A DNA stretch of 64,000 nt from Phototrophicus methaneseepsis (lineage in GTDB: Bacteria > Chloroflexota > Anaerolineae > Aggregatilineales > Phototrophicaceae), in assembly GCF_015500095.1 (NCBI RefSeq), contig NZ_CP062983.1, positions 3,534,001 to 3,598,000 on the forward strand, given 5' to 3'. How positions within the stretch are numbered: position 1 is the stretch's first letter; each line of letters begins with the position of its first letter. This document shows positions 1-8,450 of the stretch, piece after piece. A program made the translations under genes and the position numbers. The notes under the pieces were generated by a model. The model saw only the letters and a program-made list of their open reading frames with translations. It searched no databases and was not told the origin of the DNA.

Positions 1-12
1 AGCTGGTGAGTG

Positions 13-435
13 ATGCCGAATTCTCAGTCTGACATTTTTGTCCGGGTGGTGCGGAATGACCTGCCGCTGAAAGAGCGGCTGCTGCCGAAAGCCTTCGCCA
101 AGCGTATGGATATGCTGGCGGAGGAAGGTGTGAACCGGGCGAAAATCCTGATTCAGAACTCGCCTGCGGATGGCATTACGTATGACAGAGGTGGTTATTC
201 GCATACGGCTAGTTCGCCGGGGCAGCCTCCCCGCAGTGATACGGGCCGATTGATAAATGGCTTGCACTGGCAGCCACGCGGTCAGGATCGGCTAGTGATT
301 GCGTCTGGTTCATATCCTGCTTATCTGGAATTTGGAACAACGAAGATGGAGCCACGACCGTTCATGGGGCCGATGGCGCGCCAGCTCCAACAGTTGATAC
401 GGCCCACTTTTGACAAGATTTTAGAGGACGACTGA
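13..435 (+). CDS. HK97 gp10-like phage morphogenesis protein
   Basis: Predicted small structural protein of the HK97 gp10-like family, which in long-tailed phages acts at the head-tail joint or in tail completion. The protein is about 140 residues, the usual family size, and carries the typical blocks SPGQPPRSDTGRL (about residues 68-80) and YPAYLEFGT followed by RPFMGP (about 101-120). The ATG at 13 is preferred over a GTG at 10. A TGA at 11-13 shares its last base with this ATG, suggesting that an upstream gene ends here. The same TGATG one-base overlap joins this gene to the next, so the two are translationally coupled. The head genes expected upstream lie outside the window. Confidence 0.8.
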   Translation: MPNSQSDIFVRVVRNDLPLKERLLPKAFAKRMDMLAEEGVNRAKILIQNSPADGITYDRGGYSHTASSPGQPPRSDTGRLINGLHWQPRGQDRLVIASGSYPAYLEFGTTKMEPRPFMGPMARQLQQLIRPTFDKILEDD

Positions 436-845
436 TGCTGAAGGCTGCTTATAAGCATCTGGATACGACGCTGCGCGCGATTGATGACGTGAATACGGGC
501 ATTAACGGCCAGATCTACCGGGACATCGCGCCGAGCGGTGCGGCCATGCCGTACTGCGTGATCAACCTGAATAACGGTGGAATGACAAACGGCGCGATAC
601 GGTTCAACGAAGGCGATACGCTGTGGACGGTCAAATTCGTTGGACTCCAGGCGCAGCATGCTACGGCTATGCGCGGCTGGGTGGGGCAGGTGTTTGATGC
701 GATGCATGAGACGATGCCCGGCGTGGTTGACGATTGGTATTTGTTTTTAGTCACGTGTGAGACGGTGGTTGAGTACGTTGAGCGCGATGGCGATGTGGTT
801 TATCTGCACACGGGGGCAAACTACCGGGTGCGACTGAGTAAATAG
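435..845 (+). CDS. Phage tail terminator/completion protein (DUF3168-like)
   Basis: Likely tail terminator of a long-tailed phage, the protein that caps the tail tube before head joining. The 136-residue size, the position between a gp10-like gene and the tube gene, and the N-terminal pattern (IYRDIAPSGAAMPYCVINL near residues 26-44, the 'input is simple enough to be shared' turn of this family) fit DUF3168-type proteins. Beta-rich throughout, with no signal peptide or membrane segment. It starts inside the stop codon of the preceding gene (TGATG) and is followed 13 bases later by the tube gene. Assignment rests on gene order plus weak motif similarity. Confidence 0.65.
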   Translation: MLKAAYKHLDTTLRAIDDVNTGINGQIYRDIAPSGAAMPYCVINLNNGGMTNGAIRFNEGDTLWTVKFVGLQAQHATAMRGWVGQVFDAMHETMPGVVDDWYLFLVTCETVVEYVERDGDVVYLHTGANYRVRLSK

Positions 846-858
846 GAGCGATTGAGAG

Positions 859-1293
859 ATGGTTCAATTACAAGCTTTGGCACCGGAACTGCTCTATGTG
901 GAGTTCGATGGCGTTGAGATCAGCGCTGTCGGGTTGGAAAGCTTCGATGCGGGTATCGACGAGGAAACCTCCGATACAACCCACATCAAGTCGTTTCTGT
1001 CGACGCCGGATGGTGCGAAGTTGCGCGATACGGTCGCGCCGACTGCGCGCATCAAAGTGGATGGGTCTGCAACCGGCCAGGCTATCCTGGCGAAGTTAAA
1101 ACAAGGCGTCACTGCCAACCTCGTATGGGGCTATGAAGGCAATGGCGCTGGTAAGCCGAAGTACGGCATTGTTGGTCGTTGCAGCGCGAACCGACCGATT
1201 GCGGTCGGTGACATCCAGATGATTGATGTGAAGTGGGCCAATGAAGGTGACGATTGGCTGCACAACTATGACCGCGACGGTACCACCTTCTAA
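859..1293 (+). CDS. Phage major tail (tube) protein
   Basis: Probable major tail tube protein. It is 144 residues, soluble and beta-rich, with no membrane segment. It sits exactly where siphovirus genomes keep the tube gene: after the terminator and before the tail assembly chaperone pair and tape measure. A good ribosome site (AGGAG, 845-849) precedes the ATG. No diagnostic motif was recognised, so the product name is inferred from position, size and composition. A paralogous tail or capsid decoration protein is the main alternative. Confidence 0.6.
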   Translation: MVQLQALAPELLYVEFDGVEISAVGLESFDAGIDEETSDTTHIKSFLSTPDGAKLRDTVAPTARIKVDGSATGQAILAKLKQGVTANLVWGYEGNGAGKPKYGIVGRCSANRPIAVGDIQMIDVKWANEGDDWLHNYDRDGTTF

Positions 1294-1345
1294 GCCATAG
1301 GCATTGAAGGTTCGATTTAAGAAAGCATGTTCTAGCGAGGGTTTT

Positions 1346-1654
1346 ATGACAACTGCAACAAAGAATGGTGCTGTGACTGATAAAAGCGATTCTGCGGATA
1401 AGAAGCCGCTCGTTGATGGGCTGAAGTTCGACTTCACGAAGGCGACAGCGCGTGATATCGAGACTGTTTTAAATTCTGTGGAAACGCTCGACATTAGTGC
1501 TGTGAGCGACCTTATGGCGAAGCTGGCTGTCGAGGGACCTCTCTCCTGGGGTGACATGAACAGCGTGGACACCTATAAGGACTTGCTGTGGCCGGACTTC
1601 CAGGCGGCCCGGCGGACGTTGTACAAGGCGTTTGAGGACCACGTAAAAAACTAG
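1346..1654 (+). CDS. Tail assembly chaperone, short form (gpG-like)
   Basis: Predicted 102-residue tail assembly chaperone, the counterpart of lambda gpG. These proteins bind the tape measure protein and recruit tube subunits. The ATG at 1346 is chosen because GCGAGG lies a few bases upstream; the frame could be opened further upstream by a TTG at 1304, but without a ribosome site. The frame ends GTA AAA AAC TAG, so the last two sense codons form the canonical slippery heptamer A AAA AAC. A -1 slip there continues into the next reading frame without a stop and gives a fusion of about 180 residues, as in lambda gpG-T. The tape measure gene follows directly. Function is inferred from position and architecture. 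Confidence 0.75.
   Translation: MTTATKNGAVTDKSDSADKKPLVDGLKFDFTKATARDIETVLNSVETLDISAVSDLMAKLAVEGPLSWGDMNSVDTYKDLLWPDFQAARRTLYKAFEDHVKN
1645..1651 (+). other. Programmed -1 ribosomal frameshift slippery site
   Basis: A AAA AAC heptamer in the correct phase (X XXY YYZ with zero-frame codons AAA and AAC) immediately before the TAG stop of the short chaperone frame. After slippage the ribosome reads CTA GGG GAG CGG TTA TTG, in the same phase as the 1666-1887 frame and without any stop. A GGGGAG at 1654-1659 could act in addition as an internal ribosome site. A weak hairpin with GGCA/TGCC arms (about 1667-1685) lies just downstream; its stability was not calculated. Confidence 0.8.
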
Positions 1655-1665
1655 GGGAGCGGTTA

Positions 1666-1887
1666 TTGGCACATTTGCTGATGCCGCAGACAACCCCCAT
1701 TAGTCAGGACGACGCCCGGCGATTTTTCCGGGTGCACATTGCAAAAGAGATGGGCTGGACGCTGGAATATGTGGACAGCTTGAGCGCGCAGGATTGGCAC
1801 GATGTGCAGGGCGTTATCCAAGCCCTGAATCGCTATCGAAATATTGAGCTCGATGCTGCCCGGTTCCGCGCAGGGAAAAAGAAATGA
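1666..1887 (+). CDS. Tail assembly chaperone, frameshift extension (gpT-like)
   Basis: Reading frame for the C-terminal part of the long tail assembly chaperone. It is open from 1651 and best reached by -1 frameshifting at 1645-1651, giving about 78 extra residues. Separate initiation is possible at the TTG at 1666 with GGGGAG upstream, or at the ATG at 1681. The charged, helical sequence with the block RNIELDAARFRAGKKK at its end matches the small T-domain proteins that contact the tape measure. Its stop overlaps the start of the tape measure gene (ATGA, 1884-1887). Position and phase give the main support. Confidence 0.7.
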   Translation: MAHLLMPQTTPISQDDARRFFRVHIAKEMGWTLEYVDSLSAQDWHDVQGVIQALNRYRNIELDAARFRAGKKK

Positions 1888-4019
1888 CGACCGTAACCGA
1901 TCTACAAGTGCTAATCAGAGGTGATGCGAGTGGCGTCCAGAATGCCATTCGTAGTGCTGATTCGCAGGTTTCGGGATTCTCTGGCCGGACACGGAACCGA
2001 CTCAGCCAGGTCTATAGCGCCTTCCAGATGGTGGGGTTGGGTGTTCTGGGCGTTGGCGCGGCGAGTGTGGGTGTGGCGATTGAGTTTGAATCGTCCTTTG
2101 CAGATGTGCGCAAGACGGTCAATGGCTCCGATGAGGAGCTGGCAAATCTCCAAGAGCGCATCCGTGAGATGGCGACGGATGATAGCAACCCTCTTTCAGC
2201 GATTGAAAACTCACAGAATGCGCTGGCGGGCATCGCGGCCATGGGTGGGCAGCTCGGTATCGGGCTTGGCGAGATGGAGAGCTTCATCCAGACCGTTGGT
2301 AACCTGGATGTGGCGACCAACTTAAGCGCGGATACGATCGGCGAGGTGCTGGCTCGTTACGCGAATATCGCGGATCTTGATGCGAGTGAGTTCGCCAGCT
2401 TTGGCGATTCGCTGGTTACGCTGGGTAATAATATGGCGGCGCAAGAAACCGATATTGCCGCGACGCTGAGTTATATCCAGCAACTCGCTACGATGGGCTT
2501 TGATAGCTCCGAAATCCTGGCGTATTCTGCGGCGCTGCCAAGCCTGGGTATTACGCCGGAAGCCGGTGGCTCTGCACTTGTGCAGACTGTCACAACGCTG
2601 ACCTCGCTGCTGGCTGATGCTGGTGACCGACAAGACCTCGTCAGTGCGCTGGACATCGACGATTCTCAGCTTGACCTTGATGATATTGAACAATCGCTGC
2701 GGAACGTCCTCAGTGCATATAATGACCTTTCTTCGGTAGAGAAGATTGATTTCTTAGATCAGTTCGGCCTGGATGGCATCCGGCAGCAGCGACTGATTAA
2801 CTCTCTATCCGCTGGTATGGGCACGCTGGACAACGCTCTCGTCTTATCTGCGGATGGGTGGCAAGGCAACGGTGCCGCGATGACAGAAGCGGCTGCCAAG
2901 GCTGGGACCACGCAGGGCAATATCAACGAGATGATTAACAGCCTGCGTGAGCTGGGCATCATGATTGGTGAGACGCTGCTACCTGGCCTCAATGATGCGA
3001 TTGATACCTTCACTGAGTTCCTCTCCATGGCTAAAGAGGGTGACCTGGGCGGTGGCATTGAGATGCTGCTCACCGATGGCGCGCAGGCGCTCGCTGACTT
3101 CCTTAGCATTCCTGTAGATGTGGCTGAGGGATTAGCTGCAATTGGACCAGCGCTTGAGAATGCGGCTACGATCTTCCAGATTGTGCTTGGGCGCATTCAG
3201 CGAGATGTTGATATCTGGGCGCTGGACTTGCGTAAACGCTTTGCGGAGCTGATGGTGGGGTTGGCTAACCCACTTGTTGATGCGAGAGTGCTGGACCAGA
3301 GCGTTGTTGATAGCCTCCAGGCTGAGGCTGATTCAGCGCAAACTGCCATGATGAACATTGACTTTAATAAGGCCATGGAGCAGCGCTTCCGTGGTATGGC
3401 GTTTACGGGTGACGTGGACCTGGGTTTTGACTTTAGAGGATTCGACTTTGGCGAGTTGATTATGCGAGATGAGAACCTCGGGGCGCAGCTCGCAAATCAG
3501 TTTGATTCTTTAACTGAGAGCGCGGTGATGGCCGCGTTGAAATCTGCTTTTGCTGAGGGCGACGCTATCAGCGCTGAAGGGCTGATGCAAATCACACAAT
3601 TCACGGACCCGGAGCAGACGCGCTCGGTATTGCAGCAGGAGATCCGGGACGCCATCGAAAGCGGTGACGCTGAGGCTTTCCAGGCGATTGCGAGTATGGA
3701 TATCACTCAATTCCTGCTAGGCGAAGATACGATATCGATGTTTGAGAGTGAATTGCAGATGACGCTTGAATCCGAACAGTATGGTGTGACAACGGACCTG
3801 ATGCTGTTCCCTGGCATTATTGATGTGAGCCGGGTTGCTGCTGCTGTCGCCGGTGCAGTGGGGAGTTTGGGCGGTGGGCTTGGTAATGGGTTGCAGGGGC
3901 CTGTGCCGCCTCCTGGGTACAGCGGCGGTGGTAATACCATCAACGTGAATAGTTATGGTCAAAGCCCGTACGCACTGGCTGAGCAATTGCGATCTGCTCA
4001 GCGGAGCTTAGGACACTAG
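1884..4019 (+). CDS. Phage tail tape measure protein (TP901 type)
   Basis: Tail tape measure protein, which fixes tail length and later occupies the tube lumen. The 711 residues begin with a helical segment, then a hydrophobic stretch (about 47-67) and the family-typical IEFESSFADVRKTVNG block near 66-81. Long Ala/Gly/Leu-rich helical stretches follow, with a second hydrophobic Gly-rich segment near 645-675. It overlaps the preceding chaperone extension by four bases and is followed 11 bases later by a tail hub gene. At roughly 0.15 nm per residue the length would fit a tail of about 100 nm, so a siphovirus is likely. No lytic transglycosylase or peptidase motif was noticed inside it. Confidence 0.9.
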   Translation: MTTVTDLQVLIRGDASGVQNAIRSADSQVSGFSGRTRNRLSQVYSAFQMVGLGVLGVGAASVGVAIEFESSFADVRKTVNGSDEELANLQERIREMATDDSNPLSAIENSQNALAGIAAMGGQLGIGLGEMESFIQTVGNLDVATNLSADTIGEVLARYANIADLDASEFASFGDSLVTLGNNMAAQETDIAATLSYIQQLATMGFDSSEILAYSAALPSLGITPEAGGSALVQTVTTLTSLLADAGDRQDLVSALDIDDSQLDLDDIEQSLRNVLSAYNDLSSVEKIDFLDQFGLDGIRQQRLINSLSAGMGTLDNALVLSADGWQGNGAAMTEAAAKAGTTQGNINEMINSLRELGIMIGETLLPGLNDAIDTFTEFLSMAKEGDLGGGIEMLLTDGAQALADFLSIPVDVAEGLAAIGPALENAATIFQIVLGRIQRDVDIWALDLRKRFAELMVGLANPLVDARVLDQSVVDSLQAEADSAQTAMMNIDFNKAMEQRFRGMAFTGDVDLGFDFRGFDFGELIMRDENLGAQLANQFDSLTESAVMAALKSAFAEGDAISAEGLMQITQFTDPEQTRSVLQQEIRDAIESGDAEAFQAIASMDITQFLLGEDTISMFESELQMTLESEQYGVTTDLMLFPGIIDVSRVAAAVAGAVGSLGGGLGNGLQGPVPPPGYSGGGNTINVNSYGQSPYALAEQLRSAQRSLGH

Positions 4020-4030
4020 GGGCGTGCTCA

Positions 4031-5743
4031 ATGTCTGGAACGAATCTGATTGCTCCTGAAGAATCCGGCGTGTGGCGGCGTGCGGATATATTTGTGCTTA
4101 TTGATTTTGACCGTGACGATGACTTCAGTGACGCTTATGAGGATGTCACAGATTATTTATTCCAGGTGGATTGGCATATTGGGGCCCACCAGCCGTATCA
4201 ATTGATGGCGGATGAGACCGAGCTGACGATGATGCTGGATAACAGCGATCGCCGGTTTAGCCCTGAGAATCCCGATGGGCCGTACTATGGTCAGTTGGAT
4301 TCTTACCTGAAGGTGAAGGTCGAGATCCGCTACGAGGGTACGGTTTACCCTATGTATCTGGGGTATATCGACTCGATTAAGCCGGAACCAGGTGATCGCA
4401 TTGATTGCACGATCCGGTGCGTTGGGGCAAAGCAGCAGCTACAGGACCAGAATATCGCGGTGCCGCTGCTGACGAATGTGCGCAGCGACCAGGCCATTAA
4501 GGTCATTCTGGAGAAGCTTGTGCTGCCGCCAGCGATGAATAGTGACGCGTGGTTTTTGGGTGTGCCGGGTAGTTGCGAGCTTGGTATAGGGACTTATCTT
4601 GGTGATAGCACCGTTGCGATGTCGCTTGAAACCGGGCTTGTTTCGTTCCCCTATGTGGCTGACAACTGGGATGTTGACTTCCATGGAAATCAATATGTTG
4701 GTGAGGATTGGTCCTCCGGCTTTAAGGGGTGGGATGCGATTGCGGATATTGTAAAGGCTGAGCGAGGGCGGTTTTTATTCGACCGCGAAGGGAAGGCTGT
4801 GTTCTGGAACCGAGCGCACACGCAGACACAGTATATTTCGTTTGGTGGCTTCGGAACTGATGCGATCTATGATTATGTTCCATCGCCTACGATCGATTTA
4901 AGCGGGTATAGCTGGGGTGATGACATCGCAAACGAGATTGAGGTGACGTCGTACCCGCGCAGCATTGAGGGCGGACCCTCTATCATTTATGAGCTTGACG
5001 AGCCTGTGAGCGTGCGAGCTGGACAAACGCGCACCATCACGGCGAAGTTCACACCTGATGATACGGAAGATCAGATCTCTGCTATCAACCCTTATATTCA
5101 GGCGCTGACGTATCGGGGGCGGCTCACCTTCGGCATTGAGTGGTTGGCTGATAAGGCGAAGGTCACGATCACAAATGTCGCCCAGACGGGACAGTGGGCA
5201 TCTGGCGGGAATGCAACAACAACCGGCTGGCAGAGCAGCAGCAGTGCTGTGTACCCGAGCAGTGACGATTTTGACCTGGATGGCGAGCTGACGTCACTTG
5301 TGCTGATGGGTACGAAGCTGACGGCGTTTGAAGAGGTGACTGCGTCCGTTGAAGACGGCGTTAGCCGTTCGTTGTATGGTCCCCGCCAATACAGAATAGA
5401 TGCGAAGCTGCTGAATGACCCGAACGACGCGCACGCGATTGCTGAGTATGAGCTGGCGAAACGAAAAGACTCTTACGGTGCGTGGAAAACGGTGAAGATG
5501 AAGCCCATCAACGCGAAGTCTATTGAACGGGTGCTCTTTGCCGTGTTGGGGCGGAAGTACCAGCTCACGGATGAAACCAACGGGCACCAGCGAGATTATA
5601 TGCTGGTGGGGGAAAAGCACAGTTGGAACCGGAGATCGGGTGTTGAGACAGAACTCTATTTCGAACTGCTTGACAAGCAGTTGGGCTGGATGCTTGGCAC
5701 AGTGTATGGTGAGCTTGGCGTCGGTACGCGATTGGGCTATTAG
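4031..5743 (+). CDS. Phage tail hub / minor tail protein
   Basis: Large protein of 570 residues placed directly after the tape measure, where siphoviruses encode the distal tail and hub proteins. The N-terminal part is beta-rich and includes a Dit-like segment (YEGTVYPMYLGYIDSIKPEPGD without its last residues, near 98-117). The C-terminal part has the pattern of hub proteins: a block rich in ALA/ELAKRKDSYG near 465-480, followed by a region ending in GHQRDYMLVGEKHSW. No enzymatic motif was recognised. It may combine distal-tail and hub functions. The role is inferred from position and fold-like sequence patterns rather than from a firm family match. Confidence 0.65.
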   Translation: MSGTNLIAPEESGVWRRADIFVLIDFDRDDDFSDAYEDVTDYLFQVDWHIGAHQPYQLMADETELTMMLDNSDRRFSPENPDGPYYGQLDSYLKVKVEIRYEGTVYPMYLGYIDSIKPEPGDRIDCTIRCVGAKQQLQDQNIAVPLLTNVRSDQAIKVILEKLVLPPAMNSDAWFLGVPGSCELGIGTYLGDSTVAMSLETGLVSFPYVADNWDVDFHGNQYVGEDWSSGFKGWDAIADIVKAERGRFLFDREGKAVFWNRAHTQTQYISFGGFGTDAIYDYVPSPTIDLSGYSWGDDIANEIEVTSYPRSIEGGPSIIYELDEPVSVRAGQTRTITAKFTPDDTEDQISAINPYIQALTYRGRLTFGIEWLADKAKVTITNVAQTGQWASGGNATTTGWQSSSSAVYPSSDDFDLDGELTSLVLMGTKLTAFEEVTASVEDGVSRSLYGPRQYRIDAKLLNDPNDAHAIAEYELAKRKDSYGAWKTVKMKPINAKSIERVLFAVLGRKYQLTDETNGHQRDYMLVGEKHSWNRRSGVETELYFELLDKQLGWMLGTVYGELGVGTRLGY

Positions 5744-5773
5744 CACATAAAGGACATTATCGGGATTGTAAGC

Positions 5774-6211
5774 ATGGTGAAAAACGAGTTTGGGGACTTT
5801 ATCCCCACTGCGAATTCTGAGCCACAGGTGCGGGCAGCGGGTGGCTATCGTCCGTGGCTGATGAGCCTGATGAAATCGCGCCCGCCTTACATCGCGCCAG
5901 ACCTGGATGATTGTAAGGGCGTGGTTTACGCGGAAGTGATCAGCGGGACTTGGGCGGTGAAGTGCCCGTTTACTGGCTGCCATGGGGCGCTGGTCGCTGA
6001 ACCTGGCGAACCTTACTTTTGCCCGGACTGCCTGAATCAGGAGAATAATTTTAAGCCGTGCAATGTGGTGTTCCCTGAGAAGAAAGAAGTAATTGAGACG
6101 CTGCTGCTCATCCGGCCAAAGCCGAACCGGAATTGGGTGGTTGGCGAAACGATGGAATCGCTGCGGTTTGAGAATGCGGCGTATCTGGCAAAGGTAGGTA
6201 AGAGCAAATGA
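5774..6211 (+). CDS. Zinc-ribbon protein of the phage tail module
   Basis: Unrecognised 145-residue protein. The visible feature is a probable zinc ribbon: a CPFTGC knuckle followed about 18 residues later by CPDC (about residues 58-82). The rest is mixed alpha/beta with no signal peptide or membrane helix. It lies between the tail hub and a tail-tip-like gene, and its TGA overlaps the next ATG (ATGA, 6208-6211), so it belongs to the late operon. It could be a structural tail-tip component stabilised by zinc; a regulatory role is not excluded. Confidence 0.55.
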   Translation: MVKNEFGDFIPTANSEPQVRAAGGYRPWLMSLMKSRPPYIAPDLDDCKGVVYAEVISGTWAVKCPFTGCHGALVAEPGEPYFCPDCLNQENNFKPCNVVFPEKKEVIETLLLIRPKPNRNWVVGETMESLRFENAAYLAKVGKSK

Positions 6212-6690
6212 CGTGGACAACTGCTGTTTCACAGGTGACTGGTACGCTCATTACGGCCAGCATCTACAACGGTCAATTGATTGGCAACCTGAATCATTTG
6301 TATGCTCGTCCGCTTGGTTATAACCAGGCGTATTATGGTACTGATATTGCGACAACAAGCACGTCATTTGTTGATGTGGACCCCACTTTTATGAGTTTAA
6401 CGTTCTCGCTCGCTGGAACACAGGTCATTTGCATGGCGAGCTTTGTCTGTGTCAGCCCATCTTCGGCAGCGCCTAATTATGACTTTATCATTGGTGCTAC
6501 GAGAGCCGGTAATGCTGTTCATGGTGTGGCTGGCCGTGCGTCTGGTAATTTATCTTCAATGACTATCTTCGGTCGATTCGTCGGCCTGACGCCGGGTAGC
6601 AAGACGGTTAAGCTCCAGCATAAATCAAATGGCGTTGCATCCGGCGTATCTGGTACTCAGGTTGCATCGATTATGGCGTGGGAGGTCTAG
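6208..6690 (+). CDS. Putative tail-tip / receptor-binding protein
   Basis: 160-residue protein. Its first 35 residues (TWTTAVSQVTGTLITASIYN and following) resemble the N-terminal attachment segment of many tail fibre proteins, where a 'transition from tail to fibre' Asn-rich segment precedes a beta-sandwich. The remainder is beta-rich, Ser/Thr/Gly-rich and without charged helices, as expected for a jelly-roll tip domain. It overlaps the upstream zinc-ribbon gene by four bases and abuts the next gene (stop at 6688-6690, start at 6691). The receptor-binding role is an inference from position and composition. Confidence 0.5.
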   Translation: MTWTTAVSQVTGTLITASIYNGQLIGNLNHLYARPLGYNQAYYGTDIATTSTSFVDVDPTFMSLTFSLAGTQVICMASFVCVSPSSAAPNYDFIIGATRAGNAVHGVAGRASGNLSSMTIFGRFVGLTPGSKTVKLQHKSNGVASGVSGTQVASIMAWEV

Positions 6691-7170
6691 ATGGCGACGC
6701 GCAACGAACCGATTAACCCGATGCCGGGGCAGACCCGGATGCAGTATGTTTATGAGGACGTGCCAGGTGTCTTGAGTGATCTAGATCGGCAGTTCAAGAT
6801 GCTCGATTATTATCATGGTATGTCGGCGGCCCCAAGTGGGTTATATATCTACCACGAGGGCATGATGGAGAGCGAGGTTGATGCAATTATCGCGGCACAT
6901 GACCCGGCGTTCCTGAAACCTAATAAAGCTGTCATCCTGGCAGATGGCGAGGACGTGGTGCAGGTGCGGATTACGCTGCCACGTACCGAGGCGAAGACTG
7001 TGACACCAACGATTAACGGGGTGGCGCAGGAAGCGGAGACGCTGGAAGCCGCGAAGTATGTGGTCATTGAGATAAGCGCGGAGGATCTCGTCGCCGGTGA
7101 TGTGGTTACGGTGGGCGTGGACGGTCATCCGCATGATGAGATAGAGATTGAGGTGCTCGATGCCGGGTAA
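6691..7170 (+). CDS. Hypothetical phage tail-module protein, Ig-like C-terminus
   Basis: Unrecognised 159-residue protein. The first half is acidic and partly helical. The second half (about 85-157) alternates short beta strands with the pattern of a bacterial Ig-like domain (AVILADGEDVVQVRITLP, then VVIEISAEDLVAGDVVTV). Such domains often decorate phage tails and bind cell surfaces weakly. It begins immediately after the stop of the putative tip protein and overlaps the following gene by 11 bases. It is therefore translated as part of the late tail operon. Confidence 0.5.
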   Translation: MATRNEPINPMPGQTRMQYVYEDVPGVLSDLDRQFKMLDYYHGMSAAPSGLYIYHEGMMESEVDAIIAAHDPAFLKPNKAVILADGEDVVQVRITLPRTEAKTVTPTINGVAQEAETLEAAKYVVIEISAEDLVAGDVVTVGVDGHPHDEIEIEVLDAG

Positions 7171-7441
7171 AGATGTGACGCGGACTGCCGCACGTAAATA
7201 TAAGGTGAAGGCGGCCAGCGATGCGCTGGTGACGAAGACGACGGTTGAGGCGGCTGTCGCCCGGTTGGAGCAGATCAACAGGCAGGCGAAGCATGCTAAT
7301 GCGACGTTGGACGATCTGCCCGCGACGGCATCGGCCAAGGTTGACGAGGTTGTGACGATCGTCAAGGGGTTGGTGGATGCTGTGGATGACATCAGCGTGA
7401 TGCTGCAATATCTGGTTGACCGCGATCGCGCACGGAAATAA
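7160..7441 (+). CDS. Small coiled-coil phage protein
   Basis: Unrecognised 93-residue protein with a heptad-like helical region (about 30-85, repeated Val/Leu/Ile spacing) suggesting a coiled coil. The ATG at 7160 is chosen because GAGG at 7150-7153 lies six bases upstream; an in-frame TTG at 7148 has no such support. It overlaps the previous gene and is the last gene before a strong intrinsic terminator at 7492-7514. It may be a tail-fibre stalk or a small late regulator; nothing in the sequence decides. Confidence 0.5.
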   Translation: MPGKDVTRTAARKYKVKAASDALVTKTTVEAAVARLEQINRQAKHANATLDDLPATASAKVDEVVTIVKGLVDAVDDISVMLQYLVDRDRARK

Positions 7442-7491
7442 AGCGCAAGTCAATAAAGCTCAACTTCATCAAGCGTTACAACTTATTAAAG

Positions 7492-7514
7492 CCACTACAT
7501 TGGTAGTGGTTTTT
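7492..7514 (+). terminator. Rho-independent terminator after the tail genes
   Basis: Perfect 7-bp stem CCACTAC/GTAGTGG with loop ATTG followed by TTTTT. It separates the tail gene block from the small membrane proteins and lysin. Confidence 0.8.
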
Positions 7515-7563
7515 CTATGTTACGTGGTTATCTATGTTGAACAGGCGATAGGAGTCGCGTGTT

Positions 7564-7911
7564 ATGCAAAACAACCCGCTCCAAAGCCCGATCGTTCAAC
7601 TGCTGGTTACGAATCTGACTTTTGTGATTGTTGTGGTGACGGTCGGGCAAAATTGGACCCCGGAGCAGGTGTTGCAGTTCTTCGTTATGGCTAACGGTGG
7701 GTACGGCGCTTATCGTGCTTTTGGGCGGCCAGGCGGCAATGAGACGGAGATGCTGCAAACGACACCGCCGACGTATCCGCCGGACAAGGCTTTGCAGGAT
7801 GAGATTCAGCGGCTTGAGCGTGAAATACAGGATTTATTGAGCCAGCGGGATGCGCTGGTATATGTGTTTCATGAGGTTGGCTTGCGCGTAACGGTGCGTC
7901 CGGCGCGTTAG
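7564..7911 (+). CDS. Small membrane protein with coiled coil, holin candidate
   Basis: 115-residue protein with an N-terminal hydrophobic segment (about 10-28, VQLLVTNLTFVIVVVTV) and a C-terminal helical, charged region with a coiled-coil pattern (about 76-100). GGAG lies nine bases before the ATG. The gene follows a terminator and precedes another small membrane protein and a cell-wall hydrolase, the normal setting for phage lysis genes. A holin or spanin-like role is possible, but no family was recognised. Confidence 0.5.
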   Translation: MQNNPLQSPIVQLLVTNLTFVIVVVTVGQNWTPEQVLQFFVMANGGYGAYRAFGRPGGNETEMLQTTPPTYPPDKALQDEIQRLEREIQDLLSQRDALVYVFHEVGLRVTVRPAR

Positions 7912-7947
7912 GCTGTTCGTAAGTATATAGCTCATATGAGGCTGAGT

Positions 7948-8442
7948 ATGAAAATGTGGCGTAACTTCGGGTTGATCTTTTTGGTGCTGCTGCTGGCAGT
8001 GCCAGTGATGGCGCAGGGAGAAGATCCAGTGATGGTCACCCTGCAAGACAATGCAGTTGAGCTGGTGATGGGCATCGTTATCCTGGGTTTGCTGATCGTG
8101 CTAGGGTTTGCAATCCAGCGCTTGGGCGTCAGTGTGCCGCAGGAAACGACACGCGATTATTTTAATCTGTGGGATAAGAGCACCGATAAACTGATTGAGA
8201 AGTTTGGGACCGCGGCTGATATGACGACATCACCGGTTGATAACTTCGCAGTGGATGGTGCTAGCCTGATTAAACAATTCATTGAAGATGCCCTGCGTGG
8301 AATGTTTGGTATCCCGGAAGAAGGCCGAACTGGTGAGGCGCAGAAAGTCGTTTATCAGGTACCCGGTGGGGCCGAGGTGACGATTGAGCGCATTGAAGAC
8401 GGCGCGAAGGCGACTGCTAAAACGGATGAGCCGAAAGGCTAA
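7948..8442 (+). CDS. Exported or membrane protein before the lysin, holin/antiholin candidate
   Basis: Protein of about 164 residues with two hydrophobic segments: a signal-like N-terminus ending at VMAQG (about residues 5-24) and a second helix near 40-62. A soluble tail follows. The ATG at 7948 is preferred because GAGG at 7938-7941 lies at a normal distance; an ATG at 7936 lacks a ribosome site. The location directly before the large hydrolase suggests a role in lysis, as a holin or as an exported partner. It is not recognised as a known holin family. Confidence 0.5.
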   Translation: MKMWRNFGLIFLVLLLAVPVMAQGEDPVMVTLQDNAVELVMGIVILGLLIVLGFAIQRLGVSVPQETTRDYFNLWDKSTDKLIEKFGTAADMTTSPVDNFAVDGASLIKQFIEDALRGMFGIPEEGRTGEAQKVVYQVPGGAEVTIERIEDGAKATAKTDEPKG

Positions 8443-8450
8443 ACTCAGTC

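Noticed and set aside
5294-6232. 312-residue minus-strand frame opposite the hub and zinc-ribbon genes
   Set aside because: Composition (Arg, His, Leu) is typical of antisense frames; no start signal, and the plus-strand genes are in an uninterrupted operon.
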